Origin: Candidatus Flexicrinis proximus
GTDB lineage: Bacteria > Chloroflexota > Anaerolineae > Aggregatilineales > Phototrophicaceae
NCBI GenBank assembly: GCA_016712885.1
Contig: JADJQF010000004.1
Location: forward strand, 372,001 to 436,000
Reading direction: 5' to 3'
DNA: 64,000 nt
Below the pieces are notes generated by a model. The model had not been told where the DNA came from. It did no database searches and was given only the letters and a program-made list of their open reading frames with translations. A program made the position numbers and the translations under genes. This document shows, piece after piece, positions 43,995 through 51,498 of this stretch (within the stretch, counting starts at the first letter, position 1; every line of letters starts with the position of its first letter).

Positions 43995-44560
43995 CGTTCT
44001 TCTCCCTGCATGATCTCGCGCAGACGGCGCAGCCCTGCGAACAATCGTGACTTGACCGTTCCCAACGGCACGTCAGCCGCCGCAGCAATCTCTAACTGGC
44101 TCAATTCCTCGTAGTAATACAGGAGTACAGCCTGACGCTGGAGTTCGGGAAGCGCCGCCAGTGCCGACCTGACCCTTGCCGCGTCCTCCTGTTTGATCAG
44201 TGCTGCCTCGCCGCTGATCTGCGTGCTATCGGCTTCTAACTCGGCTGAATCGCTGTTGTCGTTGCGCCGCGTATCGGCCAGCGACCAGTGATCGCGTGCC
44301 AGATTGGTGGCAATCGTGTAGAGCCACGTCTTGAATGGCCGCGGGTACTCATAGCGCGCCAATCCACGCTGCATCCGCAAAAAGACGTCCTGCGTCAAAT
44401 CTTCCGCTAGCATCCGGTTGCCACCGCCCATCCGGTAGAGGTAACGGAACATCAACGGATAGAACCGCTCAGCCAGCGTCAAAAGCGCCTGCTGATCGCC
44501 GCGCTGCGCCTGCAGGGCAAGTTGCTCATCCGACTCCAACGCAGCTGCTCCGTCCGTCAT
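43991..44560 (-). CDS. ECF-type RNA polymerase sigma factor
   Basis: 189 residues. Region 2 spans about 25-95: LTLAERFYPLMFRYLYRMGGGNRMLAEDLTQDVFLRMQ, then YEYPRPFKTWLYTIATNLARDHW. Region 4 (about 130-185): VRSALAALPELQRQAVLLYYYEELSQLEIAAAADVPLGTVKSRLFAGLRRLREIM. It is an ECF sigma factor of the RpoE type. First gene of a five-gene operon whose other members encode membrane proteins and an ABC ATPase. A TGAAC-16-CGTATC pattern upstream suggests autoregulation. Confidence 0.93.
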   Translation of the reverse strand: MTDGAAALESDEQLALQAQRGDQQALLTLAERFYPLMFRYLYRMGGGNRMLAEDLTQDVFLRMQRGLARYEYPRPFKTWLYTIATNLARDHWSLADTRRNDNSDSAELEADSTQISGEAALIKQEDAARVRSALAALPELQRQAVLLYYYEELSQLEIAAAADVPLGTVKSRLFAGLRRLREIMQGEER

Positions 44561-44575
44561 CCCACTTCACACGTT

Positions 44576-44602
44576 GATACGGCATACTGTCGAAAAAGTT
44601 CA
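44576..44602 (-). promoter_or_regulatory. ECF-like promoter of the sigma-factor operon
   Basis: On the minus strand TGAAC (44602-44598), a 16-base spacer and CGTATC (44581-44576), about 15 bases before the ATG. This resembles the GGAAC-N16-CGTC pattern of ECF promoters. Inference only. Confidence 0.4.
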
Positions 44603-44618
44603 TTGCGCCAAGTTGTAA

Positions 44619-44630
44619 CACACCGGTGTG
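44619..44630. promoter_or_regulatory. 12-bp palindrome in the shared upstream region
   Basis: CACACCGGTGTG is a perfect palindrome located between the divergent sigma-factor operon and SH3/CARDB lipoprotein gene. It may be an operator; no known motif fits. Confidence 0.3.
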
Positions 44631-44715
44631 CTCAGGCGTTGCCGAACATGACGCCTGAAACTCTTCCATCGTGAATGCATAGCTTCGGCGTCAGGCAGGC
44701 GTGCAGGTGGGGTGA

Positions 44716-44745
44716 TTGTGTCGTCGGGGCGAACGGTGATATACT
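44716..44745 (+). promoter_or_regulatory. sigma-70-type promoter of the SH3/CARDB lipoprotein gene
   Basis: TTGTGT (44716-44721), 18-base spacer, TATACT (44740-44745), with the ATG at 44784. Confidence 0.65.
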
Positions 44746-44783
44746 GCGGATAACAGTTTTCCCGTACCCACGAGGGGTATCCG

Positions 44784-45926
44784 ATGCGATTTTTCCGCAG
44801 GTCCACGCAGGTTATGGCACTTTTGGCCGTACTGTTGCTGGGCGCGTGCAATCTCAGTCCCGAAGAAGAAAGCCTGCCCACTGCCACGCCGACCTCCCAG
44901 TTGGACAGCAAGCCGGTGGTGACGATCCTGCAGCCCGTCAGCGGCACGGAACACCGCGTTAACACCGAGTTGCTCGTCAGCGCGAATGTGCGCGACGTGC
45001 TGGGCGTCACGCGCGTGACGATGACCGCTAACGGCTCGCCGGTAAAAACGGTCTCGTCTGCATCGCCGCAGGGAGATCTCGACAAGAACGTCGTGCTCAA
45101 CTACACACCGCTGGTGGTGGGGGACGTGACTCTCCAGGTGGTGGCTTACCGTAATGAAATCGCCAGCGACCCAGCCGTCCTCACGGTTAGGGTTGTTGCA
45201 ACGCAGCCAACTCCGACCACCGGCGTCATCATCACGCAGGGGCCGGTGATTGATCCCAATGACCCGACCTGCCGTGCGCTGGTCAACAGCCCTCTCAATT
45301 TCCGCGCCGGACCGGGCACGGGCTACGCCGTCATTACCACGCTCTCGCAGGGACAGGTGATCCCGGTCAGCGGCCGGCTGGGCGACAATTCGTGGTATCA
45401 GCTCAACTACGGGAATTTTGGCTGGGTGTCGAGCGGCTTCGTTAGCCTGTATGGTGCCTATTGTGTGAATGTCCCCATCATCGCGGCTCCGCCAACCCCG
45501 ACCCTTAACATCACAAACACCTTCATCCCGACCTTTACACCGACCTGGACGCTGACTCCGACCCTGACAGCCACGCCGGGGACGCCTGACCTGGTCATCA
45601 ACATCTTTGAAGGTGAGGAAGATGTTCAGATCCCCAATGGGGATACCGAAATCAATGAGGAGTACCAGATTACAGTGTCGAATTCTGGTACGCGCCGTAC
45701 GGGTGACTTCGCGGTCTCGCTGCAGCTCAAACCGTCCGGCGAAATCGTCAAGGTCAATGTTGGCAGCCTGCGCCCCGGCGAAGCGGCCAACGTCGTGATC
45801 GACTATACCTTCGACACCGCCGGTCCGTTTATCCTTGAGGCGATGGTCGACGCGGATGAGGTCGTCAGCGAGATCAGCGAGGCCAATAACAAGGCTCAGT
45901 TGGCCGTCACCATCACCCAGAACTAG
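44784..45926 (+). CDS. SH3/CARDB lipoprotein
   Basis: 380 residues. The signal peptide ends in lipobox LLGAC, so Cys 22 should carry the lipid. After a short Thr/Pro linker, an Ig-like domain runs from KPVVTILQPVSGTEHRV to about 130. A bacterial SH3 domain at about 170-220 has NSPLNFRAGPGTGYAVI and WYQLNYGNFGWVSSGFV. A TPTWTLTPTLTATPGTP linker then leads to a C-terminal CARDB-like domain (PDLVINIFEGEED... VSNSGTRRTGDFAVSLQL... ADEVVSEISEANNKAQL). It is a surface-exposed binding protein with adhesion-type modules. Single gene followed by a terminator. Confidence 0.88.
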   Translation: MRFFRRSTQVMALLAVLLLGACNLSPEEESLPTATPTSQLDSKPVVTILQPVSGTEHRVNTELLVSANVRDVLGVTRVTMTANGSPVKTVSSASPQGDLDKNVVLNYTPLVVGDVTLQVVAYRNEIASDPAVLTVRVVATQPTPTTGVIITQGPVIDPNDPTCRALVNSPLNFRAGPGTGYAVITTLSQGQVIPVSGRLGDNSWYQLNYGNFGWVSSGFVSLYGAYCVNVPIIAAPPTPTLNITNTFIPTFTPTWTLTPTLTATPGTPDLVINIFEGEEDVQIPNGDTEINEEYQITVSNSGTRRTGDFAVSLQLKPSGEIVKVNVGSLRPGEAANVVIDYTFDTAGPFILEAMVDADEVVSEISEANNKAQLAVTITQN

Positions 45927-45943
45927 CGCACTCTCTTTCACGG

Positions 45944-45979
45944 GCCGCCGCTCTGTCGATCAGAACGGCGGCTTTTTGT
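45944..45979 (+). terminator. rho-independent terminator of the lipoprotein gene
   Basis: GCCGCCG (45944-45950) pairs with CGGCGGC (45966-45972); inner TCTG/CAGA extends the stem; TTTTT follows. Confidence 0.88.
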
Positions 45980-46063
45980 TTGCTCCGTTTTGTCTGGACG
46001 ATTTCTGGACGATCCTCGAATAGGATGTAAATATCACTCGCCATTAACCTAAGGAAAAACAAC

Positions 46064-46240
46064 ATGAACACCTACGATCACTGGGTAGCACAAACTGTCG
46101 CCGATCAGGCCGCGCATCCTGCGCCGCAGCGTTCGGTACTCAGCACACTTGAATTTGCCCGTTTTCAGATGATTGCCGCCGAACCGGAACGCGGTGAGAG
46201 CCTTCTGGCCCGGCTTCGCGCCCTGATCACCCGTCGCTAA
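46064..46240 (+). CDS. small 58-residue protein
   Basis: A short frame from the ATG at 46064, with TAAGGAAA 8-10 bases upstream as a good ribosome-binding site, to TAA at 46240. It starts MNTYDHWVAQTVADQ and ends LARLRALITRR; the N-terminal part is polar and His/Pro-rich and the C-terminal part is a basic amphipathic helix. It sits alone between two rho-independent terminators, so it has its own transcript. No family recognised. The codon use is like that of its neighbours, which supports a real gene. Confidence 0.6.
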   Translation: MNTYDHWVAQTVADQAAHPAPQRSVLSTLEFARFQMIAAEPERGESLLARLRALITRR

Positions 46241-46275
46241 CACCCGCTGAAATAACTCTATCAAGATCGTACTAC

Positions 46276-46308
46276 AAAGCGCGCGCCGGCAAAGGATGCG
46301 CGCTTTTG
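46276..46308 (+). terminator. rho-independent terminator after the small protein gene
   Basis: AAAGCGCGC (46276-46284) pairs with GCGCGCTTT (46298-46306), followed by TTTT. Confidence 0.85.
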
Positions 46309-46342
46309 CTGTACGTCATCGGCGCGATGCGAAGCTGTGCGC

Positions 46343-46348
46343 TATACT
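46343..46348 (+). promoter_or_regulatory. -10 element of the coaX promoter
   Basis: TATACT about 40 bases upstream of the coaX start; no clear -35 box. Confidence 0.35.
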
Positions 46349-46386
46349 CAGAACCGTATCCGATATCCCCCTTACAGGTTCTCCAA

Positions 46387-47199
46387 ATGCTGCTGGCCGT
46401 CGACGTTGGAAACACGAATGTCCACCTGGGTTTGTGGAACGGTATGAACTGGACGCTCAACTGGCGCGCTCGTACCGTGGCCGACAAAATGCCTGACGAA
46501 TACGCGGTGCTGGTCCGCAACTTCCTGAACAACGCCGATATCCAGTTCGAGGCGGTGACAGGCGTCATCATCTGCAGTGTAGTTCCGCCTTTAACAGCCT
46601 CATTCACCGAATTGGTGCAGCGCTATTTCGGGCTGGAACCGATGATTGTCAATCACACGACCGATACCGGCGTTCGTATCGTCATTGATCAGCCGGAACA
46701 GGCGGGGGCGGACCGAATCGTCAACGCGGCGGCCGTCGTCGGATTGCATGGTGGAGGGCCGGCGTTTGTGATCGATTTTGGCACGGCCACGACCTTCGAT
46801 GTCGTGAACCGTGCCGGCGAATATATCGGCGGCGCGATTTGCCCCGGGATTGGCGTTGCACACGATGCGCTCGTCAGCCGTGCTGCCAAGCTGCACAAGG
46901 TTGACCTCGTTCCACCGCCGTCCCCCATTGGCGCCAACACCATCCACGCGATGCAGTCCGGCATATTCTATGGCTATGTCGCCATGATCGAAGGGCTGTG
47001 CAAACGTATCAAGGCGCAAATGCTGCTCGATGACCCTGCTATCGGCTCCGAGTCGGATATCCGGGTCTTTGGGACAGGGGGGCTGTCGGCGCTTTTCAAG
47101 GAACATGGCGTCTCCATCGACCGGATTGAACCAGAGCTGACCCTGGATGGCCTGCGTGTCATCTATATGCGGAACAAGGAGAGTGCCAGCTATGGTTGA
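46387..47199 (+). CDS. coaX: type III pantothenate kinase
   Basis: 270 residues from the ATG at 46387 (MLLAVDVGNTNVHLGLW), the DxGNT phosphate-binding start of CoaX. Also present: GVIICSVVPPLTASF, GADRIVNAAAVVGLHGG, VIDFGTATTFDVVNRAGEYIGGAICPGI (substrate and metal site) and VFGTGGLSALFKEH near the end. It phosphorylates pantothenate in the first step of coenzyme A synthesis and is not inhibited by CoA. It overlaps the YitT-type gene by 8 bases. Confidence 0.95.
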   Translation: MLLAVDVGNTNVHLGLWNGMNWTLNWRARTVADKMPDEYAVLVRNFLNNADIQFEAVTGVIICSVVPPLTASFTELVQRYFGLEPMIVNHTTDTGVRIVIDQPEQAGADRIVNAAAVVGLHGGGPAFVIDFGTATTFDVVNRAGEYIGGAICPGIGVAHDALVSRAAKLHKVDLVPPPSPIGANTIHAMQSGIFYGYVAMIEGLCKRIKAQMLLDDPAIGSESDIRVFGTGGLSALFKEHGVSIDRIEPELTLDGLRVIYMRNKESASYG

Positions 47200-48115
47200 C
47201 GCCATTCCGCTGACCGCCCGTCAAACCATTCTCAGGCTGATCCTCCTCACAGCAGGTACCGCGATCTGGATGATATCGGTCGTCATCTTTATGGCACCGT
47301 TCGATATTGCGCCTGCCGGGGTCTCTGGCCTCGCCGTCATCCTCAACAAAGCGATCAACACTCCGATCGGTCTGGTCGTGCTGATCGGCAATATCCCGAT
47401 CCAGATTCTGGCTTACCGTATGCTTGGGGGGTGGCGAACAGTCGCTTCTACGGTGTACTGCGTTGTCCTGTTTTCGATCCTCACCGACTGGGCAACGCCG
47501 CTCCTGCCCCCGCAGGGTCTGAGCGATAACGTACTCCTCAATGCACTGTTCGGCGGTGTCATCGGTGGGGTAGGCGCCGGTCTGATTTATAAGGCGGGCG
47601 GCACCGCAGGCGGCACCTCGACATTGGCTCGCATTTTTCAGGATCGACTTGGGCTGCCGCTCAGCACCACCTATCTGTACGTCAATCTGATTGTCGTGGC
47701 GGCTGCCGGTTTGGTATTCGGCTGGGAAGGCGCGCTCTATGCGATCGTTGCCCTGTGGGTAGAGGGGGTCACGTCGGATTACCTGCTCGAAGGCCCCAGT
47801 ATTATCCGCATGGCGCTGATCGTCACCAATCACCCGGAGCAAGTCTCGCACGCGGTCATGGATACCATGCATCGTGGTGTGACGGGCTGGTCTGTCACAG
47901 GGATGTACACGGGACAGGACCGCACCATGCTCCTGGTTACAGTTGCGCGGTTTCAGATCGACCTCCTGCGCCAGATTGTTGCCGCGGTCGACTCTGAAGC
48001 GTTTGTCATCATCGCGCAAGGGCACGTTGCCTATGGATATGGCTTCATGCGTCCCCGGTCGGCGCTGGATGATGCCGGCAAGACTGCGTCCCTTAAGCAA
48101 TATGTTGAAGAGTAG
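47192..48115 (+). CDS. YitT family membrane protein (DUF161/DUF2179)
   Basis: 307 residues from the ATG at 47192, overlapping the coaX stop (ATGGTTGA), so translation is likely coupled. The N-terminal 200 residues hold five or six spans with typical YitT segments: FDIAPAGVSGLAVILNKA, GLVVLIGNIPIQILAYRMLG and KAGGTAGGTSTLARIFQ. The C-terminal 85 residues form a cytoplasmic DUF2179 domain (HGVTGWSVTGMYTGQDRTMLLVTV, EAFVIIAQGHVAYGYGF). The family is widespread and its function is not settled. Co-occurrence with coaX may be only positional. Confidence 0.9.
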   Translation: MVDAIPLTARQTILRLILLTAGTAIWMISVVIFMAPFDIAPAGVSGLAVILNKAINTPIGLVVLIGNIPIQILAYRMLGGWRTVASTVYCVVLFSILTDWATPLLPPQGLSDNVLLNALFGGVIGGVGAGLIYKAGGTAGGTSTLARIFQDRLGLPLSTTYLYVNLIVVAAAGLVFGWEGALYAIVALWVEGVTSDYLLEGPSIIRMALIVTNHPEQVSHAVMDTMHRGVTGWSVTGMYTGQDRTMLLVTVARFQIDLLRQIVAAVDSEAFVIIAQGHVAYGYGFMRPRSALDDAGKTASLKQYVEE

Positions 48116-48175
48116 GCGGCCTTACGCTTCTGGGTGACTGCCTTGCGGTACGATCCGCGATTTCCGCTAGCTTGC

Positions 48176-48817
48176 CTAAGCCCGATCGCCCAGCCTGCGC
48201 TCTGTTCCGTTTGCCAGCCGGTAGATGTTTTCGCGGAAACGGTAGAGGATCAGCATAGCCGTCACGACGGAATACAGACTGTACGACATGGGCAGTTGAT
48301 TCTGGGCGACCAGCACCAGGACCCACGGCAGCGAAAAGCCGAATAACACCAGCACGCCAAGGGAAATGTGTCGCGTGATCACGACCGCCGCGCTGCACAG
48401 AAAGAACGAAACCGCGACGACGGGTGTCGGGGCGATCATCAGGAGCGTCCCGAAAGCCGTTGCGGCGCCCTTGCCGCCCCGGATCGAACCGATCAACAGC
48501 AGAACAAACAGCGACCAGTTGTGGCCGGCAATCGCGAGGACCGCCGCCAGTGCCATCCCGAAGGCCGGCTCGCTTGTGATCAGCGCGCGCCCAAGCATGA
48601 TAGCGAGGATGCCCTTACACGAATCAATCAGCCATACCAACGCCCCCGCAGGTATCCCAATCGCGCGCGAGACGTTTGTGGCGCCCATGTTTCCGCTGCC
48701 AACCTGGAATATGTCGATCTTATTGACTTTGGCGATGATATAGGCGGTCGGGATCGACCCGATCAGATAACTGGAGAAGATGAGAAGAATAAGGTTCCCT
48801 AAGGGAAAATTCTCCAT
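48176..48817 (-). CDS. plsY: glycerol-3-phosphate acyltransferase PlsY
   Basis: 213 residues, with GAGGAA 5 bases before the ATG. The three conserved motifs are present: SYLIGSIPTAYIIAK (motif 1), GSGNMGATNVSRAIG (motif 2, phosphate-binding) and AGHNWSLF with GGKGAATAFG (motif 3). About five to six membrane spans. It acylates glycerol-3-phosphate from acyl-phosphate in phospholipid synthesis. Convergent with the YitT-type gene. Confidence 0.95.
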   Translation of the reverse strand: MENFPLGNLILLIFSSYLIGSIPTAYIIAKVNKIDIFQVGSGNMGATNVSRAIGIPAGALVWLIDSCKGILAIMLGRALITSEPAFGMALAAVLAIAGHNWSLFVLLLIGSIRGGKGAATAFGTLLMIAPTPVVAVSFFLCSAAVVITRHISLGVLVLFGFSLPWVLVLVAQNQLPMSYSLYSVVTAMLILYRFRENIYRLANGTERRLGDRA

Positions 48818-49105
48818 TCGCGTTCCTCAAGTGATTGCTTAAAGAGATTTTTACTGGAGTTTAATGTGATAACCCCGTTCGTTATATTTGGGTACGCACT
48901 GCTTGCGAATCTCCTGTGTGATCATTCAGAGCGTGTTATGCCGCTCTTTGGAATTCTCTCCAAAACTCCAGCGGGGAATCTGTATTCCTGGATCTCTATT
49001 TGCCAATAGGTGTTGCTGGCGCCTCGACAAACTAGCGCGCAACAGCCTTGTGCGCGGTGGGCAGGCGTCAGAGACGGGCAAAACCCTGCGTGATAGAATG
49101 CCTGC
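48818..49105. other. intergenic region with a partial end of the palindromic element
   Basis: 288 bases. Bases 48928-48941 (AGAGCGTGTTATGC) repeat the left end of the element at 7916 exactly, but no matching right end is visible, so it is a remnant or a chance share. A GCGCG/CGCGC hairpin-like stretch lies near 49035-49057. No gene seen. Confidence 0.4.
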
Positions 49106-50260
49106 ATGAAAATGCTTCGGATTCTCACGCTGGCCGTTATGTTTGCCGGCCTGGTTGTCTCTACTCAGGCGCAGGATGCGGTGAGCGATCTGTTAGGGCG
49201 CATAAACGGCCTGCGCGGGTCGCTGGGGCTGCCAGGATATACGCTGAATGGTTCGCTGAGCGCCGCCGCACTCAATCAGGCACAGTACATGGCCAACACC
49301 GGCCAGATCAGCCACACCCAGTCCGACGGATCGACGCCGCGCAGCCGGGCCAGCGCCGCTGGATATACTGGTGCGTGGGTCAGCGAGAATATCTATGCCG
49401 GCACATCTGCAGGTGTCATCGATGCCTGGACGTTCTGGCTTAATTCGCCCATCCATTACCGCGGCATGACCAATCCGAACTATCAGGAGATCGGCATCGC
49501 ATCTGCCTCCAGCAGCTGGGGGCGATCCTTCGTTCTGGTATTTGGCAGCCCGGGCGGGGCGCCGTATGTCGCGCCTGCCAACACCAGCGGAGGCGGGAGC
49601 AGCAGCGCCTCGAGTGCGCCGCCCTCCTTTGTTGTCGGTCTCGATAACCATGGCAACATCATGCACGAAGTTCAGCCGGAACAGACCATCGGCGACATAT
49701 TGCTCACCTACGGCTACACCTGGGAAGACCTGCCCGAATTCCTGATGCTCAACAGCAAGACCGATGCCGACATCCGACGCCTTCAGATCGGCGAGATCGT
49801 GCTTGTGCCGCCCTATGCCGGCACGTACACCCCGACGCCATACCCTGAGGGCTGGCCGACAAACACGCCGGAACCAGATGATTTCGTTGCGACGGCGATT
49901 GCGGAAGCGGCGGCCGAGGCGACCGCGGCGGCACTCAAGCCGTCTGCGACCAGCTCTCCAACGTCCTTGCCGATAGACTCGCCCACCCCCCAGCACACGC
50001 CGCAGGACAGCGCTACGCCCGGAAAAATCGCAACAGCTGCTGGCGTGCCCGCGGGTTTGGCCGCCACGTTTATCCCATCCCCGACCGCGGCGTCAACGCT
50101 GCTGGCCAGCCTCGGCACCCCGCCTTCTGCCCCCATTCAGGACGTAATCGCCGTCAACCCACAGGGAGACTCCCCATGGTTGATTCTGGCGGTCATTGTT
50201 CAGGCACTTATCATTGTTGGCGCGGGGATTATGCTCGTCCGCAGCGCGAGACGGCGCTGA
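49106..50260 (+). CDS. CAP-domain and LysM-like surface protein with C-terminal anchor
   Basis: 384 residues; the start at 49106 or the next Met at 49112 both lead to the signal peptide MLRILTLAVMFAGLVVSTQAQ. The CAP (SCP) domain is about 24-150: LGRINGLRGSLGLPGYTLNGSLSAAA, GQISHTQSDGSTP, WVSENIYAG and WLNSPIHYRGMTNPNYQEIGIA, including the His of the CAP tetrad. A Ser/Gly linker and a LysM-like unit (about 195-245, EVQPEQTIGDILLTYGYTWEDLPEFLMLN) follow, then a Thr/Pro/Ala-rich stalk and a C-terminal membrane anchor (PWLILAVIVQALIIVGAGIML) with basic end. CAP proteins bind lipids or act as scaffolds outside the cell; the precise role here is unknown. Confidence 0.88.
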   Translation: MKMLRILTLAVMFAGLVVSTQAQDAVSDLLGRINGLRGSLGLPGYTLNGSLSAAALNQAQYMANTGQISHTQSDGSTPRSRASAAGYTGAWVSENIYAGTSAGVIDAWTFWLNSPIHYRGMTNPNYQEIGIASASSSWGRSFVLVFGSPGGAPYVAPANTSGGGSSSASSAPPSFVVGLDNHGNIMHEVQPEQTIGDILLTYGYTWEDLPEFLMLNSKTDADIRRLQIGEIVLVPPYAGTYTPTPYPEGWPTNTPEPDDFVATAIAEAAAEATAAALKPSATSSPTSLPIDSPTPQHTPQDSATPGKIATAAGVPAGLAATFIPSPTAASTLLASLGTPPSAPIQDVIAVNPQGDSPWLILAVIVQALIIVGAGIMLVRSARRR

Positions 50261-50330
50261 CCCTCGCGGGCAAATGCAGACTGTTTATAGCGCTCTACGG
50301 CCCGGATAGGATTCGTCCTGCTGACTGACT

Positions 50331-51080
50331 TCAGTCCAGCAGAGTAGTGAGCACCGGTTTCCCGCGCGTGACCACGCAGGTGTGTTCGAATTGGGCTGAA
50401 ATCGCTCCGTCGAGGGTGACGATCGTCCATTTATCTTCGAGTGTCCTGATCCGGCCCTTGCCCGGCGTGAAGAACGGCTCGACGGTAAACACGCTGCCTT
50501 CCATCATCCGGTCGCGCAGCCGCGGATTCCAGTAATTCGGGATGTTGCGAGGCTCCTCGTGTATGGTCGGCCCGACGCCGTGTCCGCCGAGTTCCCGGAA
50601 TGTCCGGTAGCCGAACTTGCGGCCCTGGCCCTCGATCGTGCGCCCGATGATGTTGAGCGGCGCGCCGGCCGTGAGCAGCTCGACGGTCATCTCCAGCGTG
50701 GCTCGCGTGCGCTCGATCAATTTGGTTTTCACTTCAGTAGAGGGGGGCACGACCATACTCGCGCCGGTATCCCCGACATAGCCGTCCAGAACAGCGCTCA
50801 CATCGACGTTCACGACATCGCCAGGCTTGATCACCCGCGATCCCGGAATGCCGTGCGCCACTTCATCGTTGACGCTGATACAGGTATGCCCCGGATAGTT
50901 GTAGAATGCGATCGGTGCCGACTGAGCGTGGTGCTTGGCCAGGAACGCGGCGCCCATTTTGTCGAGTTCCCCGGTAGTGATCCCCGGTTCAACCTGAGCG
51001 AGCATGTAGTTCATTGTCATTGTGCAGATGCGGCCGATTCTGATCAGGCCGCGCAGGTCGCGTTCGTCACGAACGATCAT
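50331..51080 (-). CDS. map: methionine aminopeptidase, type I
   Basis: 249 residues from the ATG at 51080 (MIVRDERDLRGLIRIGRIC); the extended frame upstream overlaps the DUF952 gene. The metal ligands are seen in VNVDVSAVLDGYVGDTGASM (both Asp), ELGGHGVGPTIHEEP (His), VFTVEPFF (Glu) and AQFEHTCVV (Glu). It removes the initiator methionine from new proteins. The start overlaps the DUF952 gene's stop by 14 bases, so both are probably transcribed together. Confidence 0.95.
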   Translation of the reverse strand: MIVRDERDLRGLIRIGRICTMTMNYMLAQVEPGITTGELDKMGAAFLAKHHAQSAPIAFYNYPGHTCISVNDEVAHGIPGSRVIKPGDVVNVDVSAVLDGYVGDTGASMVVPPSTEVKTKLIERTRATLEMTVELLTAGAPLNIIGRTIEGQGRKFGYRTFRELGGHGVGPTIHEEPRNIPNYWNPRLRDRMMEGSVFTVEPFFTPGKGRIRTLEDKWTIVTLDGAISAQFEHTCVVTRGKPVLTTLLD

Positions 51081-51462
51081 GTGGTGTGCCTTGGTATTTT
51101 TCAAGGGCAGCCGGCAGCCGGAATGAGCCGTCTGCTTGGCAGGGCAGGTCGATGATTTCGCGTACCGCATCGGTGTTTAGCGGGCAGTAGAGATGCGGAA
51201 AAAGTCCGGGCGCCGGCGCCGACGTGTCCCCCTGCATATTCGGCGCCTCCCACCGCAGCGGTATCGGCAGCTTAGCGACGTCGACCACCAGCACCACCGC
51301 GTCGTTCATCCCCCGATAATGTTTGTTGGCAACCCCGACCAGTTGTTCCGCGGTCGAGAAGTGTATAAACCCCTCAGAATGGAGGGACGGCACGCTTAAC
51401 TCAGGAGAATGGCGCGCGGCTTCCCAGGCATCTCGTGAGATAATATGAAGGATGGTCTGCAT
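51067..51462 (-). CDS. DUF952 family protein
   Basis: 131 residues with the DUF952 pattern: ILHIISRDAWEAA, then SLHSEGFIHFSTAEQLVGVANKHYRG, VVLVVDVAKLPIPLRWEA and FPHLYCPLNTDAVREIIDLP. The family resembles the fold of ADP-ribosyl-type or glutathione-S-transferase-associated proteins but has no confirmed function. It ends inside the start of map; translational coupling is likely. Confidence 0.88.
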   Translation of the reverse strand: MQTILHIISRDAWEAARHSPELSVPSLHSEGFIHFSTAEQLVGVANKHYRGMNDAVVLVVDVAKLPIPLRWEAPNMQGDTSAPAPGLFPHLYCPLNTDAVREIIDLPCQADGSFRLPAALEKYQGTPHDRS

Positions 51463-51488
51463 GATCGTCCTGACAGTTCAGTGTAACT

Positions 51489-51494
51489 ATTATA
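51489..51494 (-). promoter_or_regulatory. -10 element of the DUF952-map operon
   Basis: Minus strand TATAAT; TTTCCG at the 17-base spacing (51517-51512) is a weak -35 match. It overlaps the start of priA on the other strand. Confidence 0.45.
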
Positions 51495-51498
51495 AACC

